Shown here: positions 8,904 through 17,414 of the stretch, one piece after another
Layout of the letters: every line of letters starts with the position of its first letter
How positions within the stretch are numbered: position 1 is the first letter of the stretch
NCBI RefSeq assembly: GCF_002112505.1
Contig: NZ_NEHW01000004.1
Span: 396,327-460,326 of the forward strand
Direction: 5' to 3'
Source of the DNA: Pseudomonas sp. R28(2017)
GTDB taxonomy: Bacteria > Pseudomonadota > Gammaproteobacteria > Pseudomonadales > Pseudomonadaceae
DNA length: 64,000 nucleotides
The notes under the pieces: generated by a model
What the model was told of the DNA's origin: nothing
The model's input: only the letters and a program-made list of their open reading frames with translations
Database searches by the model: none
Program-made: the position numbers and the translations under genes

Positions 8904-9470
8904 ATGAGCATCAAATCGGACAAGTGGATTCGCCGCATGGCGCAGGAACACGGCATGATCGAACCGTTCGTCGAGCGCCAGGTGCGCGGCGAGCAAGACA
9001 GCCGGGTCATCTCCTTCGGCGTCTCCAGCTACGGCTACGACGTGCGCTGCGCCGATGAATTCAAGGTGTTCACCAACATCAACTCGGCCACCGTCGACCC
9101 GAAGAATTTCGACGCCGGCAGCTTCGTCGACGTCAAGAGCGACGTCTGCATCATCCCGCCTAACTCTTTCGCCCTGGCCCGCACCGTCGAGTACTTCCGC
9201 ATCCCGCGCAACGTGCTGACCATCTGCCTCGGCAAGAGCACCTACGCCCGTTGCGGGATCATCGTCAACGTCACCCCGCTCGAGCCGGAGTGGGAAGGCC
9301 ACGTGACCCTGGAATTCTCCAACACCACCACGCTGCCGGCGAAGATCTACGCCAACGAAGGCGTGGCGCAGATGCTCTTCCTCGAGTCCGATGAAGAGTG
9401 CGAAGTGTCCTACAAGGATCGTGGCGGCAAGTATCAGGGGCAGCGCGGCGTCACCTTGCCACGCACCTGA
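8904..9470 (+). CDS. dcd: dCTP deaminase
   Basis: Deaminates dCTP to dUTP, feeding the dUMP/dTTP pathway; 188 residues, the normal size for the homotrimeric enzyme. The family core is intact: SSYGYDVRC near residue 45, the catalytic region [18 protein letters not shown] with the essential Glu, and the C-terminal lid [13 protein letters not shown]. It is a single gene with its own upstream promoter region. Confidence 0.97.
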   Translation: MSIKSDKWIRRMAQEHGMIEPFVERQVRGEQDSRVISFGVSSYGYDVRCADEFKVFTNINSATVDPKNFDAGSFVDVKSDVCIIPPNSFALARTVEYFRIPRNVLTICLGKSTYARCGIIVNVTPLEPEWEGHVTLEFSNTTTLPAKIYANEGVAQMLFLESDEECEVSYKDRGGKYQGQRGVTLPRT

Positions 9471-9568
9471 TCCGACGAGCGCGGGGAATTAGTTTCCCGG
9501 GTGGCACTCCAACGTTTTGAACAGTGCCGGTACGCATGAAGCGTGTCGGCCCTCGTCAGGAGCTGCCA

Positions 9569-9796
9569 ATGAAACTCAACCCCGCAATCAGTGCGAAGCT
9601 GGCTGTACTGCAGCCCAACCAGATCGGGTTGCTGGCATGGTCACTGCTGGCGCACCCGCTGCCCATGCAGGCCGGCGGCGTGCCGCACCAGCCTGATCCC
9701 GATACGCCGCAACCGCCAGAGCCCGGTGAACAGCCGCCGATGGAGCCGGGTGAGCCCACCCTTCCCGATGAGCCACCACCTGCCCCGGTCGCCTGA
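9569..9796 (+). CDS. Small proline-rich protein, unknown function
   Basis: 75 residues. The N-terminal 35 include a short hydrophobic stretch (IGLLAWSLLAHPLPM). The C-terminal 40 are almost all Pro, Glu, Gln, Asp and Gly in PxP/PGE repeats (DPDTPQPPEPGEQPPMEPGE) and are surely disordered. The start is supported by AGGAGCTGCCA before the ATG; an earlier in-frame ATG lacks such a site. Its stop codon abuts the stop of the minus-strand phosphoesterase gene with no base between. I do not recognise a characterised family. Confidence 0.6.
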   Translation: MKLNPAISAKLAVLQPNQIGLLAWSLLAHPLPMQAGGVPHQPDPDTPQPPEPGEQPPMEPGEPTLPDEPPPAPVA

Positions 9797-10456
9797 TCAG
9801 TTGGCAACTGCCCAGACCTGATCGCCTCCGGCGAGGTAAACGCGGGCGCCCAGGCCTGGCTCGACCAACCACCCCCCGGTGAATTCACCGAACGCCGGCA
9901 GCAGGCTGACCTGAGCATCGATCAGGAAGCACGGCAGCCTGAGCCGTTGGCGTGCCCGCCCACGCAGTATGTACACCGGATGCACATGCCCGGCCAGTAC
10001 CGGGTGGCTGGGATGTGGCACGGGTTCATGCTGCAGGGCGAAGGGTTCCAGCAGCAACGGTTGGTCTTTCACCTCGATAGCCAGCGCCGCAGGCGGGTCA
10101 CCGGCGTGGCGATCATGGTTGCCGCGCACCAGCACGACCTTCAGCGTGCCATGGCGTTTTCTCCATGTGGACAGGCTGGCCAGAATGTCGGGTGAGTGCG
10201 CAGCGCGCGCATGAAGAAAGTCCCCGAGGATGATCAACTGCTCGCAGTCATGCTGGTTCAGCAGCGCATCCAGGCGTGCCAGGGTAATGGCCGTGGTGCC
10301 ACGCGGCACCGGTTGATGCAAGGCTCGGTAACTGGCCGCCTTGCCGATATGGACGTCGGCCACCAGCAGGGCGCGCCGGGCTGGCCAGTAGATGGCCTTG
10401 TCCGGTAACAGCCAGAGCGTTTCGCCACAGTGCTCGATGGGCAGGTAGCTGTTCAT
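9797..10456 (-). CDS. pdeM: Ligase-associated metallophosphoesterase (PdeM/MPE)
   Basis: A 219-residue calcineurin-like phosphoesterase with the full metal-ligand set: DVH (residues 34-36), GDFLHAR, GNHDRH and the late GHVHPV. The family is the nuclease component of the ligase/Lhr/exonuclease gene cluster; the P. putida member is known as a manganese-dependent single-strand DNA endonuclease. Its start overlaps the helicase stop (ATGA), so the two are co-translated. It ends the minus-strand repair cluster. Confidence 0.93.
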   Translation of the reverse strand: MNSYLPIEHCGETLWLLPDKAIYWPARRALLVADVHIGKAASYRALHQPVPRGTTAITLARLDALLNQHDCEQLIILGDFLHARAAHSPDILASLSTWRKRHGTLKVVLVRGNHDRHAGDPPAALAIEVKDQPLLLEPFALQHEPVPHPSHPVLAGHVHPVYILRGRARQRLRLPCFLIDAQVSLLPAFGEFTGGWLVEPGLGARVYLAGGDQVWAVAN

Positions 10457-12903
10457 GGCCGGTTTGCCGCTTTTTCCAGGTCGGCCACCATGCGCGCGAT
10501 GCGGTCCGCCAGCTTTTCCGTGCTCAAGGTCTCGCGCATGCCCTCGACCAGCAGGGCAAATGCCAACGGGCCAGGCCGTTGCAGCGGGCGCAGGTCCAGT
10601 TTCAGGTGCTGCATCTTGAGCAATTGGCGGTGCAGCCGCTCGATTTCCAGCTCTTCGCTCAGCACTTCATCGCGCGCCTGGCCTAGCAGCAAGTTGCCGG
10701 CATCGTGTTTGCGGAAAACCTCGTAGAACAACCCGCTGGAGGCCTGAATCTGCCGTGTGCTCTTCTGCGCGGCCGGGTAGCCGCCGAATACCAGCCCGGC
10801 GATCTGGGCGATTTCGCGAAAACGCCTCAGCGCCATTTCGCCAGCGTTCAGGCTGGCCAGCACGTCCTCCAGCAGGTTGTCGCCAGACAGCGCCTGCGGC
10901 AGGCAACTGGCCCAATCCACGCTGCCGGGGCTGAGCAGCTCGAAACCATAGTCGTTCACTGCGATGGACACCGATAGTGGCTGTACCCGGCTCACCCGCC
11001 AGGCAATCAGGTTGGCCAGGCCCAGGTTGGCCATGCGCCCGGCGAAGGGGTAGAGGAACAGGTGCGATCCCTGGCGCGATCCCAGGGTTTCGGCCAGCAG
11101 CGTGGCGCTGGTGGGTAAGGCCGACCACTGCGACTGTACGCCCAGCAGTGGCCTCACGGCCTGCATCTCCGGGCCGATGTAGTACCCGTGCGCGGCGGCA
11201 TCGAGTTGCTCGACCAATGCGTCGGCCAGTTCGCTGGACAGCGGCATGCGCCCGCCATTCCAGCGCGCCACGGCGGCTTTGCGTGCGGTGCTGCGGCGCA
11301 CATAGGCGGTCATGCCTTCTACCCGTACCAATTCCAGCACCCGCCCGGCAAACACCAGGGTATCGCCAGGGCGCAGGCGGGCAATGAAGGCTTCCTCGAC
11401 ACTGCCCAGGTGCTTGCCGCCGCCACCCTTGCTCCAGTACTTGAGCTGCAGGCTGGCGTCGCTGACGATGGTGCCGATGCCCATGCGCTGACGCCGCGCC
11501 AGGCGTTCGCTGGCCACCCGCCAAATCCCGTCGGGGTGCGCCTCGACACGCTGATAATCAGGGTACGCCGTCAAGGCGTGGCCACCGTGATTGACGAAGT
11601 CGAGCGCCCATTGCCACTGGCTGTCGAGCAGGTCACGGAAAGCCCAGGTGCTGCGGACTTCCGCGAGCAGCTCAGCAGGGCGAAAGCCGCTGCCCAGCGC
11701 CATGCTGACCAGGTGCTGGACCAGTACGTCCAGGCACAGGCGCGGCGAGCGGCGCGCTTCGATATGGCCGGCCGACAGTGCGGCGCGGGCGGCGGCAGCT
11801 TCCACCAGCTCCAGGCTATGGGTGGGTACCAGAGTGACGCGCGAGCGGCGCCCCGGCGCATGCCCAGAGCGCCCGGCGCGCTGCATGAGGCGGGCGATGC
11901 CTTTGGCCGAACCGATCTGCAGCACCCGCTCGACCGGCAGAAAGTCCACCCCCAGGTCCAGGCTGGAGGTGCAGATGACGGCCTTGAGTGTGCCCTGCTT
12001 GAGGCTCTGCTCGACCCAGTCGCGGGTCGCCCGGGCCAGCGAGGCATGATGCAAGGCAATTTGCCCGGCCCAATCGGGGCGGGCGTCCAGCAAGGCCTGG
12101 TACCAGAGTTCGGCTTGTGCACGGGTGTTGGTGAACACCAGGCTGCTGCTGCTGGCGTCGAGCTCATCGGCAACCTGGTCGAGCATCTTCAGGCCCATGT
12201 GACCGGCCCATGGGAAGCGCTCGATGGCAGCGGGCAGCAAGGTATCGACCACCAGCTGCTTGTCCTGGCGGCCTTTCACCAACTGGCCGCCCCCCGGAAG
12301 CAGCACCTCGAGTGCATGTGGCAGATTGCCGAGCGTGGCCGACAAGCCCCAGGTCATCAGGCCCGGATGCCAGCGGCGCAGGCGGGCCAGGGCCAGTTGC
12401 AGCTGCACCCCGCGCTTGTTGCCGAGCAGTTCGTGCCATTCATCCACCACCACCAGGCGCAGGCTGGCGAAGTCATCACTGGCTTGCGCCCGGGTCAGCA
12501 GCAGGGTCAGGCTTTCCGGTGTGGTGATCAGGGTGCTTGGCAGGCGTCGGGCCTGGCGAGCGCGTTCGGCGCTGCCGGTGTCGCCACTGCGCACGCCGAC
12601 CGTCCAGTTCAGGCCGAGCTCATCCAGTGGCGTTTGCAGGGCGCGCGCGGTATCGGCGGCCAGTGCGCGCATGGGGGTGACCCAGAGCACCTGCAGCGCG
12701 GCGGGTTGGCGCGCGGAGACGGGTTGGGAGAAGGCACGCAACGCTGCCAGCCAGACTGCATAGGTCTTGCCAGCTCCGGTACTGGCATGCAGCAGCCCGG
12801 ACTCACCGCGCCCGACCGCCGCCCATACCTGGCGCTGGAAAGCGAAAGGCTTCCAGCCGCGGGCAGTGAACCAGGCATTGGCGAGGTCGGCAGAGGCGGG
12901 CAT
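10453..12903 (-). CDS. Ligase-associated Lhr-type DNA helicase
   Basis: 816 residues, an SF2 helicase of the Lhr-Core type. Walker A is STGAGKT (41-47), the DEAH-like box is DEWH (154-157), motif III is SATLGN, and motif VI is [12 protein letters not shown] winged-helix and Lhr-specific C-terminal domain follows. Lhr-Core enzymes are 3'-5' ATP-dependent translocases that unwind RNA:DNA hybrids and DNA. I start at [12 protein letters not shown]; a longer start 14 codons upstream has no advantage. It is coupled to pdeM downstream and follows the M14-type gene after 68 bases. Confidence 0.94.
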   Translation of the reverse strand: MPASADLANAWFTARGWKPFAFQRQVWAAVGRGESGLLHASTGAGKTYAVWLAALRAFSQPVSARQPAALQVLWVTPMRALAADTARALQTPLDELGLNWTVGVRSGDTGSAERARQARRLPSTLITTPESLTLLLTRAQASDDFASLRLVVVDEWHELLGNKRGVQLQLALARLRRWHPGLMTWGLSATLGNLPHALEVLLPGGGQLVKGRQDKQLVVDTLLPAAIERFPWAGHMGLKMLDQVADELDASSSSLVFTNTRAQAELWYQALLDARPDWAGQIALHHASLARATRDWVEQSLKQGTLKAVICTSSLDLGVDFLPVERVLQIGSAKGIARLMQRAGRSGHAPGRRSRVTLVPTHSLELVEAAAARAALSAGHIEARRSPRLCLDVLVQHLVSMALGSGFRPAELLAEVRSTWAFRDLLDSQWQWALDFVNHGGHALTAYPDYQRVEAHPDGIWRVASERLARRQRMGIGTIVSDASLQLKYWSKGGGGKHLGSVEEAFIARLRPGDTLVFAGRVLELVRVEGMTAYVRRSTARKAAVARWNGGRMPLSSELADALVEQLDAAAHGYYIGPEMQAVRPLLGVQSQWSALPTSATLLAETLGSRQGSHLFLYPFAGRMANLGLANLIAWRVSRVQPLSVSIAVNDYGFELLSPGSVDWASCLPQALSGDNLLEDVLASLNAGEMALRRFREIAQIAGLVFGGYPAAQKSTRQIQASSGLFYEVFRKHDAGNLLLGQARDEVLSEELEIERLHRQLLKMQHLKLDLRPLQRPGPLAFALLVEGMRETLSTEKLADRIARMVADLEKAANRP

Positions 12904-12971
12904 AGGGGCGAGCGGTCCTGAATGGGCTGTGCTTCTACAGACCACTCGCCACCGGCATTGGTTTTAACCGA

Positions 12972-14087
12972 TCAGTTGGCCAGCAGGTAGCCGCTGCGTA
13001 GCACCTGTTCACCGGCGACATGGGCGATGACCATGCCGGCCGTGGCCATGCGGCGCACGCTGCGGGCGTAGAGCAGGCCGGGGTGGCTGTTGCGCACGGC
13101 CGTTACCCGGTCGCTGATCGGGTCGATGACCTCAGCGATCAGTTGCCCGGCTTCCAGGTGCTGGCCGGGGCGGGCGTGGTACACCAGCAGCCCGCCAAGG
13201 GGCGCGGCCACGGGTTCGACGGCGGCCAGCGGTGTGGCCGGGCGTGTCAGCTCCGGCAGTGGGGCGGCGGTGCCTTCGATGACGCTCGCGTGGGTCAGGT
13301 AGTCGAGAATCGCCTGGCAGTCCTGGCTGGCCAGGTCATGGCTGACATCGGCCTGGCCGCGCAGCTCGACGGTCACAGCAATGCTGCCCTGCGGGATCGG
13401 GTAGCGCTTGCCGAAGCGCTGTTGCAGCTGCCACCAGACCAGGCTGAAGCACTCGTCGAACGATTGGCCACCGGAGTCGGTGGCCAGCAGGCTGGCCCGG
13501 GCACCCAGGTAACGGGCCAGCGGCTCGACCTGTGGCCAGGCCTCAGGGGTGGTGTAGAGGTGTTCGACAGCCTCGAAGTCACAGTGCAGGTCCAGCACCA
13601 GGTCAGCATCGCAGGCCAGCCGTTGCAAGGTCAGGCGCTGGGACTGCAATGGCGTGTGCGCCGGGTGGGCATCCAGGCCGCGACGCAGGTACTCGCGGAT
13701 CAATGCCAGGTTGTGGGCCGGGTCCTGGGTCAGGTGGCTTTCGATCTGGTCGCCGATGCTGTCAGACAGGTCGACGAAGTTACGGTTGAAGTTCTCGCCG
13801 CTTTGCAGTTCGAAACGGCCCAGCGGGGCATCCAGCATCACCTGCTCGAGGCCAACCGGGTTGGCCACCGGTACCAGGATGATCTCGCGCAGCAGGCGAC
13901 CTTGCTGCTCCAGCTCGGCCAGGCGGCGCTTGAGGTGCCAGGCGACCAGCATGCCGGGCAGTTCGTCGGCATGCAGTGAAGCCTGGATATACACCTTGGC
14001 GCCACCCCGTGGGCCAAAGTGGAAACTGTGCAACTGGCGGGTAATACCCGGTACGGGCGAGAGCAGGTCGTGAGTCGAATGGTGCAT
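12972..14087 (-). CDS. Succinylglutamate desuccinylase/aspartoacylase-family (M14-like) protein
   Basis: 371 residues. The zinc-binding HxxE is HADE (H39, E42 in ASLHADELPG), with the third ligand in LVLDLHCD near residue 167; NPVG and NFNRNF are typical of the family. The last 85 residues resemble the lipoyl/barrel-sandwich-like C-terminal domain of such proteins (PLGGLLVYHARPGQHLEAGQLI). These enzymes remove acyl groups from amino acids or cleave terminal peptides; the substrate is not evident. The start is fixed by AGGACC before the ATG. It lies inside the ligase/helicase/nuclease cluster on the same strand, about 100 bases after the ligase. Confidence 0.88.
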   Translation of the reverse strand: MHHSTHDLLSPVPGITRQLHSFHFGPRGGAKVYIQASLHADELPGMLVAWHLKRRLAELEQQGRLLREIILVPVANPVGLEQVMLDAPLGRFELQSGENFNRNFVDLSDSIGDQIESHLTQDPAHNLALIREYLRRGLDAHPAHTPLQSQRLTLQRLACDADLVLDLHCDFEAVEHLYTTPEAWPQVEPLARYLGARASLLATDSGGQSFDECFSLVWWQLQQRFGKRYPIPQGSIAVTVELRGQADVSHDLASQDCQAILDYLTHASVIEGTAAPLPELTRPATPLAAVEPVAAPLGGLLVYHARPGQHLEAGQLIAEVIDPISDRVTAVRNSHPGLLYARSVRRMATAGMVIAHVAGEQVLRSGYLLAN

Positions 14088-14185
14088 GGTGGTCCTGGCT
14101 GCGTGGCGAAAACGGTCTGCGACACGGGTCGGCTCAAAGATAGAAGCATAATTTCCGTTGTCGCGCCTCACCGCGTTGCCTTCTT

Positions 14186-15844
14186 TCAGACCAGCAATGC
14201 CTGCAGGCTTGCCAGGTCATCGGCTTCATCGACCGGCTTGTCCAGGCGCCAGCGCAACATCCGCGGAAACCTGACGGCGATACCACTCTTGTGGCGCTTG
14301 GACAGCGCAATGCCCTCGAAGCCCAGCTCGAACACCAGGGTCGGCGTGACGCTACGTACCGGCCCGAAGGTTTCCACCGTGGTCTTGCGGATGATCGCAT
14401 CCACTTTGCGCATCTCTTCGTCGCTGAGCCCCGAATAAGCCTTGGCGAAGGGCACCAGCGTGCGTTCGGGCGTGCCGGGGGGCGCGTCCCACACCGCGAA
14501 GGTGTAGTCGCTGTAGAGGCTGGCACGGCGACCATGGCCGCGCTGGGCATAGATCAGTACGGCATCGACGCTGAACGGGTCGATTTTCCACTTCCACCAC
14601 AGCCCCATGTCCTTGGTTCGGCCCACGCCATACAACGCCTCACGCTGCTTGAGCATCAACCCCTCCACGCCAAGGTTTCGCGACTGTTCGCGTTGCCGGG
14701 CCAGCTCGTTCCAGTCATTGCCTTCGAGCAGCGGTGAAAGCAACAGCGGGGCCAAAGGGTACTCGGCCACCAGGCGCTGCAATTGCTGGCGCCGCTCATG
14801 CTGCGGGCGGTTGCGCCAGTCCTCGCCTTGCCACTCCAGCACGTCGTAGGCCTGGAGTACCACCGGCGCGTCGGCCAGCAGCTTCTTGCCCAGGGTCTTG
14901 CGGCCAATGCGTTGCTGCAGCACGGCGAATGGCTGTACTGCGGGTACGCTGGCATCGATGCCAGGCTTCCAGACCAGGATTTCGCCGTCGAGCACCGTGC
15001 CGTCCGGCAAGCTTTCGGCCAAGACATGCAGTTCGGGGAAGCGCTCGGTGACCAGCTCTTCGCCCCGTGACCAGACCCACAGCTGGCCATCGCGCTTGAC
15101 GACCTGGGCGCGGATGCCATCCCACTTCCACTCGATCTGCCATGCAGCGGGGGGGCCGAGCAGCGCTTCGAACTGTTCCGACGGGGCCTGCAGGGCGTGG
15201 GCCAGGAAGAAGGGGTAAGGTTGGCCACCGCGCTGGCTATGTTCGTCAGCGGATTCTTCGGCGATCAGCTTGAGGTAGCTGGCGGCCGTTGGACGGTGGC
15301 CGATATCGGTGTAACCGACCAGCCGCTGGGCCACGCGTTTGGCATCCAGCCCGGCCAGTTGTGCCAGGGCGCGGGTGACCAGTAGCTTGGACACCCCGAC
15401 GCGAAAACTGCCGGTGATCAGCTTCAGGCACAGCATCAGGCTGGGGCGGTCCAGTTGTGCCCACAAGGGAGGCAGGCGCTGCTGGACTTCTTCAGCAGGC
15501 AAACCGCGCAAAGGCAGCAGGTGGGCCTCGACCCAGTATGCCAGGCCCTCGTCGCTGGCATGGGGGGCTTCGGGCAACAGCAGCGAGATGGCCTCGGCCA
15601 GGTCGCCCACGGCCTGGTAGCTCTCTTCGAACAACCATTCGGGCAACCCCGCCAGTGCCATGGCCAGCTCGCGCAGCACGCGGGTCGGCACCAGCTGGCG
15701 AGGGCGCCCGCCAGCAAGGAAATAGACGGCCCACGCCGCATCCTCGGCCGGCGCTGCAGCAAAATAGTCGCGCAGGCCTTCGAGCTTGGCATTGCTGGAG
15801 GTGGTGGCGTCCAGGCGCAGGTACAGTTCGGCAAAGGCTTTCAT
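14186..15844 (-). CDS. ATP-dependent DNA ligase of the LPE repair cluster
   Basis: 552 residues. An N-terminal DNA-binding domain (about 1-200) precedes the adenylation domain with motif I EWKWDGIRAQ, whose Lys (K240) takes AMP. Further nucleotidyl-transferase motifs follow (VLDGEIL as motif III, EGLMLK as motif IV, KWKIDPF as motif V), and then a C-terminal OB fold. This is a stand-alone ATP-dependent ligase, distinct from NAD-dependent LigA and from LigD fusions. Its start overlaps the stop of the exonuclease gene (ATGA). Confidence 0.95.
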   Translation of the reverse strand: MKAFAELYLRLDATTSSNAKLEGLRDYFAAAPAEDAAWAVYFLAGGRPRQLVPTRVLRELAMALAGLPEWLFEESYQAVGDLAEAISLLLPEAPHASDEGLAYWVEAHLLPLRGLPAEEVQQRLPPLWAQLDRPSLMLCLKLITGSFRVGVSKLLVTRALAQLAGLDAKRVAQRLVGYTDIGHRPTAASYLKLIAEESADEHSQRGGQPYPFFLAHALQAPSEQFEALLGPPAAWQIEWKWDGIRAQVVKRDGQLWVWSRGEELVTERFPELHVLAESLPDGTVLDGEILVWKPGIDASVPAVQPFAVLQQRIGRKTLGKKLLADAPVVLQAYDVLEWQGEDWRNRPQHERRQQLQRLVAEYPLAPLLLSPLLEGNDWNELARQREQSRNLGVEGLMLKQREALYGVGRTKDMGLWWKWKIDPFSVDAVLIYAQRGHGRRASLYSDYTFAVWDAPPGTPERTLVPFAKAYSGLSDEEMRKVDAIIRKTTVETFGPVRSVTPTLVFELGFEGIALSKRHKSGIAVRFPRMLRWRLDKPVDEADDLASLQALLV

Positions 15845-16857
15845 GCCTCAGGCTCCGTGACCGTGGTGTCATCCTCTTCGCCGTATTCGGTGACGAAGGC
15901 GCGGGCATCCAGGCCCTGTTCGTTGAGGTAGCGCACCAGCACATTGACCGAGCCGTGGGTGACCATCACCCGCTCGGCACCGGTCTGGCCGATGGCCCAC
16001 AGCAGCCCCGGCCAGTCGGCGTGGTCGGAAAGCACGAAGCCGCGGTCCACACCGCGCCTTCGCCGTGTACCACGCAGCAGCATCCAGCCGCTGGCAAAGG
16101 CATCGCTGTATTCGCCGAAACGGCGCATCCAGCTGCTACCTGCGGCAGAGGGTGGCGCCAGGACCAACGCCTGACGCATCAGCGGGTCGTTGCGCGGCAC
16201 GTCACCGGCATAGCGGGTGGCTGGCAAGTACACACCGGCTTCGCGGTAGACCCGGTTCAGTGGCTCGACAGCACCGTGGACGAGGATCGGCCCGATGTCC
16301 GGGGCCAGGCCATGGAGAATTCGCTGCGCCTTGCCGAAGGCATAACAGAACAGCACGCTGGCTTTGCCTTGCTCACTGTTGCTGCGCCACCAGGCATTGA
16401 TCCCGGCAAGGATATTCGCCTGGCTGGGCCAGCGGTAGATGGGCAGGCCGAACGTGGACTCGGTGATGAAGGTATGGCAGCGCACCGGTTCGAAGGCTGC
16501 GCAGGTCCCGTCAGGCTCGACTTTGTAATCACCCGAGGCAACCCAGACTTCGCCCTGGTACTCGAGGCGCACCTGTGCCGAACCCAGCACATGGCCGGCC
16601 GGGTGCAGGCTGAGGGTGACGCCGTGGTGCCGGATCTGCTCGCCGTAGGGCAAGGTCTGCAGGTCGATGTCCTGGCCCAGGCGGCTGCGCAGGATGCCCG
16701 CGCCGGGGGCGGCGGTCAGGTAGTGGCGGTTGCCGGTGCGTGCATGGTCACCATGACCATGGGTGATCACGGCGCGGTCGACCGGGCGCCAGGGGTCTAT
16801 GTAGAAGTTGCCGGGTGGGCAGTACAGGCCTTCGGGGCGAGCGATGACGAGGTCCAT
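15841..16857 (-). CDS. Ligase-associated MBL-fold DNA exonuclease
   Basis: 338 residues with the metallo-beta-lactamase/beta-CASP plan of SNM1-type nucleases. The metal motif is THGHGDHARTG (H33, H35, D37, H38), followed by HPAGHVLGSAQ, GDYKVEPDG, ITESTFGLP, the beta-CASP segment, and the late SDHADW and THGS histidines. It is the first gene of the minus-strand cluster and is translationally coupled to the ligase. The family acts as the exonuclease of the ligase-phosphoesterase-exonuclease set; end polarity cannot be told from sequence. Confidence 0.94.
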   Translation of the reverse strand: MDLVIARPEGLYCPPGNFYIDPWRPVDRAVITHGHGDHARTGNRHYLTAAPGAGILRSRLGQDIDLQTLPYGEQIRHHGVTLSLHPAGHVLGSAQVRLEYQGEVWVASGDYKVEPDGTCAAFEPVRCHTFITESTFGLPIYRWPSQANILAGINAWWRSNSEQGKASVLFCYAFGKAQRILHGLAPDIGPILVHGAVEPLNRVYREAGVYLPATRYAGDVPRNDPLMRQALVLAPPSAAGSSWMRRFGEYSDAFASGWMLLRGTRRRRGVDRGFVLSDHADWPGLLWAIGQTGAERVMVTHGSVNVLVRYLNEQGLDARAFVTEYGEEDDTTVTEPEA

Positions 16858-16962
16858 GGCAGTGCCTGGGCAGAGGGCTTACCAGTTGAGAACGTCATCG
16901 GGTGAGGGAAGTTCGGGTGATGTCAGGCGCCAGCCCTGGCACAGGGCCGGCGCCTCGAACGC

Positions 16963-17304
16963 TTAGCGCAGGGTTATCTTCCAGCCATTGGCCTTGGCAT
17001 CGGCAATGCTGATCTTTTCGGAATAACTGATGTTCAGGCGCTTGCCGTCGTGTGCCAGGTAAGGGGATGTGTGGAAGTGATCCCAGGTCGTGTCGCCGTC
17101 CGAGGACTGCAGGTCGTCCGGGCTGTAGGGGATTTCCAGCGTGGTCGGCGAGCTGACAGCGTCTGCCGAGGCATCCAGTTCGCCGATCATGCTGTAGCCA
17201 GCGCTGGCATTGCCAACCCACAGTTGCGCATTGACGGTCGCGCCTGCGGGAACGGCCATCGATGCTGGCCAGGAGATTTCGATCTTGAGGGTTTCGCTGC
17301 TCAT
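16963..17304 (-). CDS. Small beta-rich protein, possibly YbaY/YscW-like
   Basis: 113 residues, no signal peptide. The order of features, IEISWPASMAVPAGATVNAQ then LEIPYSPDDL, resembles the YbaY (YscW-like) beta-sandwich fold, in which a 'polar ligand' strand is followed by a [FL]E[LI]PYDP motif. That is an inference from pattern, not a database hit. I prefer the ATG of MSSETLK, eight bases after AGGA; an ATG three codons earlier is also possible. It is isolated between the repair cluster and the acylase gene. Function unknown. Confidence 0.72.
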   Translation of the reverse strand: MSSETLKIEISWPASMAVPAGATVNAQLWVGNASAGYSMIGELDASADAVSSPTTLEIPYSPDDLQSSDGDTTWDHFHTSPYLAHDGKRLNISYSEKISIADAKANGWKITLR

Positions 17305-17414
17305 GCTAGTCATCCTTTTTTGGGTTGAGTCGTGCTGCGCTTGCCGACGGGCGAACGCAGTACGACAGGATGCTAAGCACCGGGCTCACAGGTGATCAGA
17401 AGGAACTCTGACCG

